This document shows, one piece after another, positions 1-12,057 of a DNA stretch of 64,000 bases (position 1 is its first letter; each line of letters begins with the position of its first letter). This DNA comes from Leifsonia poae (lineage in GTDB: Bacteria; Actinomycetota; Actinomycetes; Actinomycetales; Microbacteriaceae). The DNA is taken from contig NZ_JAIHLP010000002.1 in the NCBI RefSeq assembly GCF_020009625.1, positions 3,348,001-3,412,000 on the forward strand, read 5' to 3'. The translations under genes and the position numbers were made by a program. Below the pieces are notes generated by a model, which did not search any database, had not been told where the DNA came from, and saw nothing but the letters and a program-made list of their open reading frames with translations.

Positions 1-915
1 GCCTGGATCGGGCTATACCGGCCGAGCGAGCAGGAGCTCATGTCGCTCGCCGAAGAATTCGGGCTGCACCAGCTGGCCATCGAAGACGCCATCGTCGCGC
101 ACCAGCGGCCAAAACTGGAACGGTACGACGGCGTGCTCTTCGTCGTGCTCAAAGCGGCCAACTACCTCGATGTGCCCGAGGAGGTCGACTTCGGCGAACT
201 GCACCTCTTCGTCGGCCCCAACTTCGTCATCACGGTGCGACACAGCGAATCGCCCGACCTCTCGCATGTCCGTCAGCGGATGGAGCACGAGCCGGAGTTG
301 CTCGCCCTCGGCACCCAGGCCATCCTGTATGCCATCATCGACGCGGTCGTCGATGCGTACAGCCCGGTCGTCGCCGGTCTCGCCAACGACATCGACGAGA
401 TCGAGACCCAGGTGTTCGGCGGGGATGCGCTGGTCTCCCGCCGCATCTATGAGCTGTCGCGTGAGGTGATCGACTTCCAGCGGGCGACGCATCCGCTGAC
501 CTCGGTGATGATCGCGCTGGAGCACGGCTCGGAGAAATACGGCGTGACTCAGGAGCTGCAGCGCGGCCTGCGCGACGTCTCGGACCACCTCATCCAGGTG
601 AACGAGCGCGTGGACGGGTTCCGACAGCTGCTGCGGGACATCCTCACGGTGAACTCGACTCTCGTCTCAGAGCGGCAGAACGAGGAGATGACCAGGCTGG
701 CGCATTCCACGCATCGGCAGGGCGAGGAGGTGAAGAAGATCTCCTCCTGGGCGGCGATCCTCTTCGCACCGTCGCTCGTGGCGGGCGTCTACGGCATGAA
801 CTTCACGCATATGCCCGAGCTCGCCTGGCCGCTCGGCTACCCGCTCGCGGTCGTCGCGATGCTCGGTCTGAGCACCGTTCTCTACCTGGTGTTCCGTAGG
901 CGCGGCTGGTTGTGA
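1..915 (+). CDS. corA: CorA-family divalent cation channel, 5' partial
   Basis: Inner-membrane Mg2+/Co2+ channel of the CorA family. The frame is open from base 1 with conserved-looking sequence before the first ATG at 40, so the real start lies outside the window and 304 C-terminal residues are visible. The family signature GMN sits at residues 265-267, at the end of the first membrane helix (about 247-266), and a second hydrophobic helix (about 278-298) ends in a short basic tail, the usual CorA C-terminus. The long acidic, helical region before it matches the cytoplasmic funnel. No functional link with the nucleoside genes downstream is apparent; 176 bp separate it from the next start codon. 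Confidence 0.93.
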   Translation, partial: AWIGLYRPSEQELMSLAEEFGLHQLAIEDAIVAHQRPKLERYDGVLFVVLKAANYLDVPEEVDFGELHLFVGPNFVITVRHSESPDLSHVRQRMEHEPELLALGTQAILYAIIDAVVDAYSPVVAGLANDIDEIETQVFGGDALVSRRIYELSREVIDFQRATHPLTSVMIALEHGSEKYGVTQELQRGLRDVSDHLIQVNERVDGFRQLLRDILTVNSTLVSERQNEEMTRLAHSTHRQGEEVKKISSWAAILFAPSLVAGVYGMNFTHMPELAWPLGYPLAVVAMLGLSTVLYLVFRRRGWL

Positions 916-945
916 CCGCTCGCGGCTGAGGCCGTCCCGTTCACT

Positions 946-959
946 TGCTCAAATGAGCA
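946..959. promoter_or_regulatory. Inverted repeat upstream of nucleoside transporter operon
   Basis: TGCTCA-AA-TGAGCA, two 6-bp arms with a 2-bp centre, lies 130 bp before the lipoprotein start in the only sizeable non-coding stretch ahead of the operon. It could be an operator for a repressor or an activator site. No regulator gene is adjacent, so the assignment is only positional. Confidence 0.35.
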
Positions 960-1091
960 GGTGCCAAACAGGCGCGCATTTGTAACGCTTACATGAAGAA
1001 GCCGAAGAAGCGAACGGAGCCGTTCGTCACATTCGGTAACGTGAACAGCAAACGGCCTCACCCGCAGGCCAGCATCTTGGAGGACACCACC

Positions 1092-2174
1092 TTGACAATC
1101 ACAGCCCGTAAGGCCGCGTTCGCCGGTCTTGCCGCTGCCGGTATCGTCGCGCTTCTCGCGGCGTGCGGCTCGGCCCCCAGCAGCACCAGCAGCGACGGCG
1201 CCAAATCGAAGTACCTGCCGTGCATCGTCTCCGACCAGGGCGGCTTCAACGACCGCTCCTTCAACCAGCTCGGCCTCGAAGGCGTGCAGGAAGCGGCGAA
1301 GAAGCTCGGAACCAGCTACAAGCAGGTCCAGTCGAAGAGCGCCAACGACTACGGCCCCAACATCAAGAGCCTCATCGCTCAGGGCTGCAACATCATCGTC
1401 GCCTCCGGCTTCAACCTCGTCGCCCCCGTCAAGGACGCGGCTGCTGCCAACCCGAAGGTCAACTTCGTGATGGTCGACGACAACAGCATCAAGGCCGACA
1501 ACGTGAAGCCCGTCGTCTTCAACACCGACGAGGCCGGCTTCCTCGCCGGTTACGCGTCGGCCAGCTACTCGAAGACCGGCGTCATCGGCACCTACGGCGG
1601 CCAGAAGCTCCCGTCGGTCACCATCTTCATGGACGGCATCGTCGATGGCGTGAAGTACTACAACACGCAGAAGAGCACCGACAAGAAGGTCATCGGCTGG
1701 GATGTCGCGACGCAGGACGGCCAGTTCGTCAACAGCTTCGTCGACCTGAACACGTCGAAGACCATCGCGCAGACCATGCTCGGACAGAACGCCGACATCC
1801 TCGCCCCGATCGGTGGCCCGATCTACCAGGGCGCCGCCGCCGCGATCAAGGACTCCGGCAAGCCCGTCGCCCTCATCGGTAACGACGCCGACGTGTTCCA
1901 GACCGACCAGAACGGCTTCAGCAGCCTGTTCCTGACCTCGATCATGAAGAACATCAAGCCGACGGTGGCCACCATCGTCGAGCAGGCCGCGTCGGGCTCC
2001 AAGTTCGACAACAGCCAGTACGTCGGAACCCTGAAGAACGATGGCGTCGGCATCGCGCCGTTCCACGACTTCGAGTCGAAGGTCGCGCCGAGCCTGCAGG
2101 GCGAACTCGACAAGATCAAGGCCGGCATCGTCGACGGCTCGATCAAGGTCGAATCGCCGTCTTCCTTCAAGTAG
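1092..2174 (+). CDS. BMP-family nucleoside-binding lipoprotein of ABC transporter
   Basis: Extracellular substrate-binding lipoprotein of the BmpA/PnrA family, which captures purine or pyrimidine nucleosides for an ABC importer. I chose TTG at 1092 because GGAGGA lies about 8 nt before it and translation from here gives a compact lipoprotein signal peptide: Arg/Lys near the N-terminus, a hydrophobic stretch and the lipobox L-A-A-C with the lipidated cysteine at residue 25. The longer frame from 993 would put about 33 charged residues before the signal. The mature part begins with a Ser/Thr/Gly linker, then the family pattern SDQGGFNDRSFNQ. It has 360 residues, usual for the family. The ATPase and two permeases follow, separated from it by a strong terminator hairpin. 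Confidence 0.92.
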   Translation: MTITARKAAFAGLAAAGIVALLAACGSAPSSTSSDGAKSKYLPCIVSDQGGFNDRSFNQLGLEGVQEAAKKLGTSYKQVQSKSANDYGPNIKSLIAQGCNIIVASGFNLVAPVKDAAAANPKVNFVMVDDNSIKADNVKPVVFNTDEAGFLAGYASASYSKTGVIGTYGGQKLPSVTIFMDGIVDGVKYYNTQKSTDKKVIGWDVATQDGQFVNSFVDLNTSKTIAQTMLGQNADILAPIGGPIYQGAAAAIKDSGKPVALIGNDADVFQTDQNGFSSLFLTSIMKNIKPTVATIVEQAASGSKFDNSQYVGTLKNDGVGIAPFHDFESKVAPSLQGELDKIKAGIVDGSIKVESPSSFK

Positions 2175-2193
2175 GAACCAGCACCAACCTCGG

Positions 2194-2231
2194 GGGAGGC
2201 CAGCCTTGCGCCGGCCTCCCCCACCCTTTTT
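2194..2231 (+). terminator. Rho-independent terminator after binding-protein gene
   Basis: GGGGAGGCC (2194-2202) pairs perfectly with GGCCTCCCC (2214-2222) and is followed within a few bases by five T residues (2227-2231). It lies between the lipoprotein and the ATPase gene, so it probably acts as a partial stop that lets the binding protein be made in excess over the membrane complex, a common arrangement in importers. Confidence 0.8.
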
Positions 2232-2273
2232 CGCGAACCCGATGTGACCCGCCCTTTCGCGCGCCACAGAAAC

Positions 2274-2286
2274 TAGATTGAGTCGT
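2274..2286 (+). promoter_or_regulatory. Leaderless promoter, nucleoside ABC ATPase
   Basis: -10 hexamer TAGATT (2274-2279) ends exactly 7 nt before ATG 2287, so transcription would begin at or next to the start codon. This gives the ATPase operon its own promoter downstream of the terminator. Confidence 0.6.
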
Positions 2287-5194
<2,908 letters not shown>

Positions 5195-5198
<4 letters not shown>

Positions 5199-6487
5199 CC
5201 GCCGTGACTCCTCCCCAGGGCTCGCCCATCAGCGTCGCCGGCCTCAAAGCGCTGAACGCCGCGACCCGCAGCTGGCGCCTGCCGATCATCTTCGCGATCT
5301 TCGCCGTGATCAGCGTCGTGCTGTTCGTCTTCCTCAAGCGCGAGGGGACATCGACGTTCTCCTTCGCAACCCCGGGCGACGTCGTGAAGCTCCCGTCGTG
5401 GTCGGTCTCGGCCGGCCCGGCCGGAATCGTCGTCGCGATCATCGCCGTGCTCGCCACGATCGCGAGCTTCGTGCTGGTGTCGCAGGGCCGCACGGTTCCG
5501 CGCTGGCTCGGCGCGGTGTTCGCGCTTGTGCTGCTGTTCGGGTTCATCTCCTGGTCGGTCGTGGGCGGCACGATCCCGATCGCCGGCCTCCTCGCGGCGG
5601 CCTTGGCGCTGAGCGTCCCGCTGATCTTCGGCGCGATGGGCGGCGTGCTCTCCGAGCGTGTCGGCGTCGTGAACGTGGCGATCGAGGGCCAGCTGCTCGG
5701 CGGTGCGTTCTCCTCCGCGTTGATCGCCACCATCACGCACTCGGTGGTCGCGGGGCTCGTGGCCGCCGCCGTCGCCGGCATGGTGGTGTCGCTCATCCTC
5801 GCCGCGTTCTCGATCAAGTACCTCGTCGACCAGGTGATCGTCGGAATTGTACTGAACGTGCTGGTCTCCGGCGTCACGGGCTTCTTCTACACCTCGCTCA
5901 TGGCGAACAACACGGCGGCGTTCAACCTGCCGCCGACGCTTCCGACGCTTCCCATCCCCGGCCTCAGCGCCATCCCGGTCATCGGCCCGGTGCTGTTCAA
6001 GCAGACGCTGATCGTGTACCTGATGTACATCGCGGTCGCAGCCGTCTACTACACCCTGTTCCACACGCGGTGGGGTCTGCGCGTGCGGTCGGTCGGCGAG
6101 CACCCGAAGGCGGCCGACACGGTGGGCATCAACGTCAACCGCACGCGTCTCTGGACGGTCGTCCTCGCCGGCGCGATCGCCGGCTTCGGCGGTGCCTACT
6201 TCACCATCGGCGGCGTCGGGGGCTTCGTCAAAGACATGACGAGCGGTCTCGGGTACATCGCCCTCGCCGCCGTCATCTTCGGACGTTGGGATCCGATCCG
6301 GGCCACGCTCGCCGCGCTGCTGTTCGGCTTCGCGAACGCGCTGCAGAGCGTTCTCAGCCTGCTGAACGCCCCCATCCCGAGCGAGTTCCTGAAGATGCTG
6401 CCCTACCTGGTGACCATCTTCGCGGTGGCCGGCCTGGTCGGTCAGTCCCGTGGACCGGCCGCCTCCGGAAAGCCATACATCAAATGA
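5195..6487 (+). CDS. Nucleoside ABC importer permease 2
   Basis: Second membrane subunit of the same importer, NupC/YufQ-like, 430 residues with multiple hydrophobic helices. The pattern NVAIEGQLLGGAF corresponds to the NIGGQGQ region of its partner, and VGEHPKAADTVGIN to the second family motif. The two permeases are expected to form a heterodimer. The gene starts in a 4-bp overlap with permease 1 and ends in an ATGA overlap with cytidine deaminase, which ties uptake directly to salvage. Confidence 0.92.
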
Positions 6488-6921
6488 GCGCCGACACCGT
6501 CGCCGATGCCGTCGACTGGCACGCGTTGCGCGACGCCGCCCGGGAGGCGATGACGCACGCCTACGTGCCATACTCGCACTTCCCGGTGGGCGTCGCAGCG
6601 CTCGTCGACGACGGTCGTATCGTCAGCGGCTGCAACGTGGAGAACGCCAGCTACGGCGTCACCCTCTGCGCCGAGTGCGGCCTCGTCTCGGCGCTGCACC
6701 TCTCCGGCGGCGGACGTCTCGTCGCCTTCACCTGCGTCGACGGCAACGGCGGCATCCTCATGCCGTGCGGACGCTGCCGCCAGCTGCTCTACGAGCACTC
6801 CGCCGAGGGGATGCTGCTCGAAACCGTCTCGGGCATTCGCACCATCGACGAGGTCCTGCCGGATGCGTTCGGCCCGCGCCAGCTCGTCGACTATGCCGAC
6901 ACCACACAGAACACCCCCTAA
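6484..6921 (+). CDS. cdd: Cytidine deaminase
   Basis: Homotetramer-type cytidine deaminase that converts cytidine and deoxycytidine to uridine and deoxyuridine. It has 145 residues, the normal short bacterial size. Zinc ligands are C62 (in CAEC, with catalytic E64) and C95 and C98 (in PCGRCRQ); the substrate loop CNVENASYG is at 50-58. The ATG overlaps the permease stop (ATGA), which fixes the start although the frame is open far upstream. Its product is the substrate for the pyrimidine phosphorylase encoded 9 bp downstream. Confidence 0.96.
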   Translation: MSADTVADAVDWHALRDAAREAMTHAYVPYSHFPVGVAALVDDGRIVSGCNVENASYGVTLCAECGLVSALHLSGGGRLVAFTCVDGNGGILMPCGRCRQLLYEHSAEGMLLETVSGIRTIDEVLPDAFGPRQLVDYADTTQNTP

Positions 6922-6930
6922 GGACACACC

Positions 6931-8241
<1,311 letters not shown>

Positions 8242-8280
8242 GGTCCCGGCTGAGCGATATCTGCCGAGAACACGAGCCGA

Positions 8281-8292
8281 TAGATTGAAGAT
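8281..8292 (+). promoter_or_regulatory. Leaderless promoter, add
   Basis: TAGATT (8281-8286) ends 6 nt before ATG 8293 and is identical to the hexamer in front of the nucleoside ATPase gene. No Shine-Dalgarno sequence precedes the ATG. Confidence 0.6.
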
Positions 8293-9411
8293 ATGAGCGA
8301 ACAGAACGAGAACCCCACACTGAGCGACGGCACCGACATCGCGGCGCTGCCCAAGGTTTCGCTGCACGACCACCTGGACGGCGGCCTGCGGCCCGCCACC
8401 GTGGTCGAGCTCGGCGCCGAGATCGGTCTCGAGCTTCCGGCGACAGAATCGGACGAGCTCGGCGACTGGTTCGCCGCCAAGTCCAACTCGGGTTCGCTCG
8501 TCGAATACCTCAAGACCTTCGACCTGACCACGGCTGTGATGCAGACCCGTGAGGGCTTGACCCGCGTGGCCCGCGAGTTCGTGCAAGACCTGGGCGCCGA
8601 CGGCGTCGTCTACGGCGAGATCCGATGGGCGCCCGAACAGCACCTCTCCCGCGGTCTCAGCCTCGACGAGACCGTCGAAGCCGTTCAGGCGGGCATCGAG
8701 CAGGGCCTCGACGATGTCACGGCCACCGGTCACCCGCTGCGGGTCGGCCAGCTCGTCACCGCCATGCGGCATAACGACCGCGGTCTGGAGATCGCCGAGC
8801 TCGCCGTGCGCCACCGTGACCGCGGCGTCGTCGGCTTCGACATCGCCGGCCCCGAGGCCGGGTTCCTGCCCTCGAAGCATCGGGCGGCGTTCGACTACCT
8901 CGCTGCGCAGTTCTTCCCGGCCACCGTGCACGCCGGCGAGGCCGACGGGCTGGAGAGCATCCGCAGTGCGCTGCTCGACGGCCGGGCGCTGCGCCTCGGC
9001 CACGGTGTGCGCATCGCCGAAGACATCGTGATCGAGCGCCAGGACGACGAGAACACCTATGTGACCCTCGGCACCGTTGCACAGTGGGTCAAAGATCGCG
9101 AGATCGCGTTGGAGACCAGCCCGACCTCCAATCTGCAGACCGGTGCGATCGCCGCCTGGGGCGACGACATCCTCGACCACCCCTTCGACCTGCTCTACCA
9201 GCTGGGATTCCGGGTGACGGTCAACACCGACAACCGTCTGATGAGCGGCACCACGCTCACGCGTGAGCTCTCCATCCTCGCCGAGGCGTTCCAGTACGAC
9301 CGAACCGACCTCGAAGTCTTCCAGCTGAACGCGGCCGCCGCCTCCTTCCTCCCGCTGGAGGAACGCGAAGAGTTGGCCGACATCATCACAGCGGGTTTCG
9401 AGGGTTCCTAG
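8293..9411 (+). CDS. add: Adenosine deaminase
   Basis: Zinc hydrolase converting adenosine and deoxyadenosine to inosine and deoxyinosine. 372 residues. Metal ligands H25 and H27 (HDHLDGG), H213 with catalytic E216 in HAGEADG, H237 in the GHGV motif, and D313 in the NTDN motif make a complete active site. It has its own leaderless promoter but follows deoA on the same strand. Inosine made here would feed the purine nucleoside phosphorylase encoded on the other strand at 12054-12887. Confidence 0.95.
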   Translation: MSEQNENPTLSDGTDIAALPKVSLHDHLDGGLRPATVVELGAEIGLELPATESDELGDWFAAKSNSGSLVEYLKTFDLTTAVMQTREGLTRVAREFVQDLGADGVVYGEIRWAPEQHLSRGLSLDETVEAVQAGIEQGLDDVTATGHPLRVGQLVTAMRHNDRGLEIAELAVRHRDRGVVGFDIAGPEAGFLPSKHRAAFDYLAAQFFPATVHAGEADGLESIRSALLDGRALRLGHGVRIAEDIVIERQDDENTYVTLGTVAQWVKDREIALETSPTSNLQTGAIAAWGDDILDHPFDLLYQLGFRVTVNTDNRLMSGTTLTRELSILAEAFQYDRTDLEVFQLNAAAASFLPLEEREELADIITAGFEGS

Positions 9412-9423
9412 GACAGCGACCGA

Positions 9424-9436
9424 TACGCTTAGGGGT
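9424..9436 (+). promoter_or_regulatory. Leaderless promoter, PTS IIA gene
   Basis: TACGCT (9424-9429) ends 7 nt before ATG 9437; no ribosome binding site is visible in the 25-bp gap after add. Confidence 0.55.
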
Positions 9437-9898
9437 ATGCCACTTCCTCCCCTCCCCGATTCCGCTGTGAACGTCGGCGCGCACGCCGCCGACTGGCGGG
9501 AAGCGGTGGAACTGGCGGGAGCGGCCCTCGCACGTTCGGGGGCGACCGAGCCGGGATACGCGGCCCGCATGATCCAGGTGATCGACGAGTACGGCGCCTA
9601 CATCGTGATCGCACCCGGCCTGGCTCTCGCGCACGCACGCCCGGGGCCGGATGTGCTCACCGCAGGCCTCTCGGTGGTCACCCTGGCCGAACCCGTCGTC
9701 TTCGGGCACCCGCACAACGACCCCGTGAACGTGGTCATCGGCCTCGCCGTCGCCACGCCGGACGCCCATGTGACCTCGGTGGCCGAGCTCGCCAACATCT
9801 TCAACGACCCCGGTGCCATCCCGGCGCTGGCGGCCGCTGAGGATGTGGCCGAGGTGCAGCGCATCATGGCCGCCAGCGAAGAAGGGGCCGGGCGATGA
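9437..9898 (+). CDS. PTS EIIA domain protein (ascorbate/mannitol type)
   Basis: Stand-alone phosphotransferase-system IIA protein of the mannitol/fructose/ascorbate fold, 153 residues. The phospho-accepting histidine is most likely H66 in ALAHARPG, the usual position in this fold. It overlaps the IIB gene by ATGA. No IIC membrane component is in the neighbourhood, which is unusual: either the IIC lies elsewhere or the pair has a regulatory role. Placement immediately after add and before the mutase/punA pair suggests a connection with nucleoside or pentose use, but that is inference. Confidence 0.85.
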   Translation: MPLPPLPDSAVNVGAHAADWREAVELAGAALARSGATEPGYAARMIQVIDEYGAYIVIAPGLALAHARPGPDVLTAGLSVVTLAEPVVFGHPHNDPVNVVIGLAVATPDAHVTSVAELANIFNDPGAIPALAAAEDVAEVQRIMAASEEGAGR

Positions 9899-10167
9899 AG
9901 ATCGTCGCCATCTGCGGTGCCGGCGTCGGCACCTCCGGCATCCTCAAAGTCAACGCCGAGCGCGTGCTCGAGCGGCTCGACATCGAGGCCGAGGTCACCG
10001 CATCCGATGTCGCCCACGTCGCGGCGGCGGCGGCCGACGCCCAGGTCATTCTGACGTCTCCCGAGCTGGTCGAGGCGATCGGCGCGACGAATGCCGACAT
10101 CGTCGTGGTCGAGAACTACTTCGACCTCGACGAACTCGAACGCAAGCTCGATATCGCGCTGGGCTGA
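9895..10167 (+). CDS. PTS EIIB protein (SgaB/lactose-type)
   Basis: Small 90-residue IIB protein that would receive phosphate from the IIA upstream on its cysteine. The N-terminal P-loop-like motif has the active cysteine at residue 7 (ICGAGVGTS), followed by alternating strands and helices. Length and motif fit the ascorbate/galactitol IIB group. It is coupled to IIA by a 4-bp overlap, and the operon ends here, followed by a 16-bp tandem repeat rather than a IIC gene. Confidence 0.87.
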   Translation: MKIVAICGAGVGTSGILKVNAERVLERLDIEAEVTASDVAHVAAAAADAQVILTSPELVEAIGATNADIVVVENYFDLDELERKLDIALG

Positions 10168-10190
10168 CGCGCCGGCGTTCTGCGCCTACT

Positions 10191-10292
10191 GCGTCGACCG
10201 CCTGCCGCGTCGACCGCCTGCTGCGTCGGCCGCCTGCCGCGTCGACCGCCTGCTGCGTCGACCGCCTGCTGCGTCGACCGCCTGCCGCGTCG
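10191..10292. repeat. 16-bp tandem repeat, about 6.4 copies
   Basis: The unit GCGTCGACCGCCTGCY recurs with exact 16-bp period starting at 10191, 10207, 10223, 10239, 10255, 10271 and 10287 (last copy only GCGTCG). The final base varies C/T and one copy has GGC for GAC. A 16-bp period does not preserve a reading frame. It lies between two convergent gene ends, so it may be a variable-number repeat that also limits read-through. Confidence 0.9.
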
Positions 10293-10350
10293 AAGAGGGC
10301 CCCACAGCGCCGTCCGCCTTCCCGGCGAGGTGGGACCCCTCGACGGCTCG

Positions 10351-12057
10351 CTACCGGGTGAGTTCCCGCATCGCGATGGCGAGCGCCGCCACCCGGGCCT
10401 CGGCTGTCGCCGTGCGCTGTGCCACGGTGCCCTGATCGCTCGACGCGTCGATGTAGATCTTCAGTTTGGGCTCGGTTCCGCTCGGCCGCACCATCACGCG
10501 TGAACCGTCGTCGAGCAGGATGCGCAGCACATCGCTCGGGGGGAGCGAACCGAATCCGTCGCGCAGGTCTTCGATGCGTGAGACCGCGACCGTGCCGAGA
10601 GCCGCGGGCGGTGTCGCCCGCAACGAGGCCATGATCCGCGCGATGTCGCCGAGGTCGGTGACACGGATCGAGATCTGGTCGGAGGCGAAATACCCGAACT
10701 TCTCGGCGAACGCATCGAGGTGTTCAGCGACGGTGCGGCCATTCGCCGCGAGCTCGGCGGCCAGATCGAGGAAAGCGGTGGCGGCCGAGATGCCGTCTTT
10801 GTCGCGGATCGTCTCGGGGTTGACGAGATACCCGAGCGCCTCCTCGAACCCGAAGATCAGGCCCGGGGCGCGGGAGACCCATTTGAACCCGGTGAGCGTG
10901 TCTTCGAAGTCGAGGGCATACGCCTCCGCCACGGCCGCGAGGGCGGGCGACGAGACGACCGAGCAGGCGAGAGCACCGAAGGCGGCCTCGTCCGGCCCGG
11001 CCGACGCTTCGGCGAGCCGGGCGGCCCGCCACCCGAGAAGGGCGCCCACCTCATTGCCGCTGAGGCGCCGGTAGCCGTCGGGGTTCGACGGATCGGGGAT
11101 GGCGACGGCGAGACGATCGGCGTCGGGGTCGTTGGCGATCACCAGGTCGGCCCCGGCGGCGCGGGCGGTGGCGAAGGAGAGGTCCATCGCGCCCGGCTCC
11201 TCCGGGTTGGGGAACGCGACCGTCGGAAAGGCGGGATCGGGGTCGATCTGCTCAGCGACCACGATCGGCTCGGCGAATCCGGCAGCGGAGAACACCTGCC
11301 GGGCGGTGCGCCATCCGACACCGTGCATCGCCGTGTAGGCGAAGGCGACCGTGTCTCGTTTCACGCTCGAGCGGGCGACAGCGACGGTGGCGGCGACGTA
11401 CGCCTGCTCCACCGACTCGGGTGCCACCTCGTAGCTCTCCGCGCGCGGAAGGTCGGCCACGCTGCCGCGGGCGACATCGAGGATGTGCGCGGCGATCTCG
11501 GCGTCGACCGGCGAGACGATCTGCGAGCCGTGGTCCTCGCCGCCCAGGTAGACCTTGTAGCCGTTGTCGTTCGGCGGGTTGTGGCTGGCGGTGACCATCA
11601 CGCCGGCGCTCGCATCCAGATGGCGCACGGCGAAAGCGAGCACCGGGGTGGGGAGCAGGCGGGGGAGCAGGATGGCGCGCACGCCCGCGCCGGCCATGAG
11701 CTCGGCGGTGTCGCGGGCGAACACATCAGAGTTCTTGCGGCCGTCGAAACCGATCACGACCGAGGGCGTTACGCCGGCGGCATGCTCGAGGAGGTAGCGG
11801 GCGAACCCGGCGGCGGCCTGCGCCACCAGGACCCGGTTCATCCGGTTGGGCCCGGCCGCGATCTCGCCACGCAGTCCGGCCGTGCCGAACTCCAGACGGG
11901 TGTCGAAGCGCGCGTGCAGCTCGTCGACCGCCTCGGCCGAGTCGGCCTCCGCCGCGACGACGAGCGACTGCAGCTCGTCCCGGGTCTCCGGATCGGGGTC
12001 CTGTGCGATCCAGGCGCGGGCCTGCTCGATCAGCTCGGCCGCCGACGCCCCGGTCAC
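10351..12057 (-). CDS. Phosphosugar mutase, PGM2-like (probable phosphopentomutase)
   Basis: Alpha-D-phosphohexomutase superfamily enzyme of 568 residues. The phosphoserine is S158 in TASHNP, the Mg2+ loop DPDADR is at 310-315, and RPSGTEPK near the C-terminus binds the substrate phosphate. The N-terminal RLEFGTAGLRG and the substrate loop GFEEALGYL followed by RDKDGISAA match the PGM2/PgcA subgroup, whose animal PGM2 member acts mainly on pentose-1-phosphates. The start is GTG 12057, overlapping the punA stop (GTGA). Coupling with a nucleoside phosphorylase points to (deoxy)ribose-1-phosphate to 5-phosphate conversion; phosphoglucomutase activity cannot be excluded. Confidence 0.85.
   Translation of the reverse strand: MTGASAAELIEQARAWIAQDPDPETRDELQSLVVAAEADSAEAVDELHARFDTRLEFGTAGLRGEIAAGPNRMNRVLVAQAAAGFARYLLEHAAGVTPSVVIGFDGRKNSDVFARDTAELMAGAGVRAILLPRLLPTPVLAFAVRHLDASAGVMVTASHNPPNDNGYKVYLGGEDHGSQIVSPVDAEIAAHILDVARGSVADLPRAESYEVAPESVEQAYVAATVAVARSSVKRDTVAFAYTAMHGVGWRTARQVFSAAGFAEPIVVAEQIDPDPAFPTVAFPNPEEPGAMDLSFATARAAGADLVIANDPDADRLAVAIPDPSNPDGYRRLSGNEVGALLGWRAARLAEASAGPDEAAFGALACSVVSSPALAAVAEAYALDFEDTLTGFKWVSRAPGLIFGFEEALGYLVNPETIRDKDGISAATAFLDLAAELAANGRTVAEHLDAFAEKFGYFASDQISIRVTDLGDIARIMASLRATPPAALGTVAVSRIEDLRDGFGSLPPSDVLRILLDDGSRVMVRPSGTEPKLKIYIDASSDQGTVAQRTATAEARVAALAIAMRELTR

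Noticed and set aside
10191..10292. CRISPR array
   Set aside because: Units are contiguous 16-mers without unique spacers and there are no cas genes.
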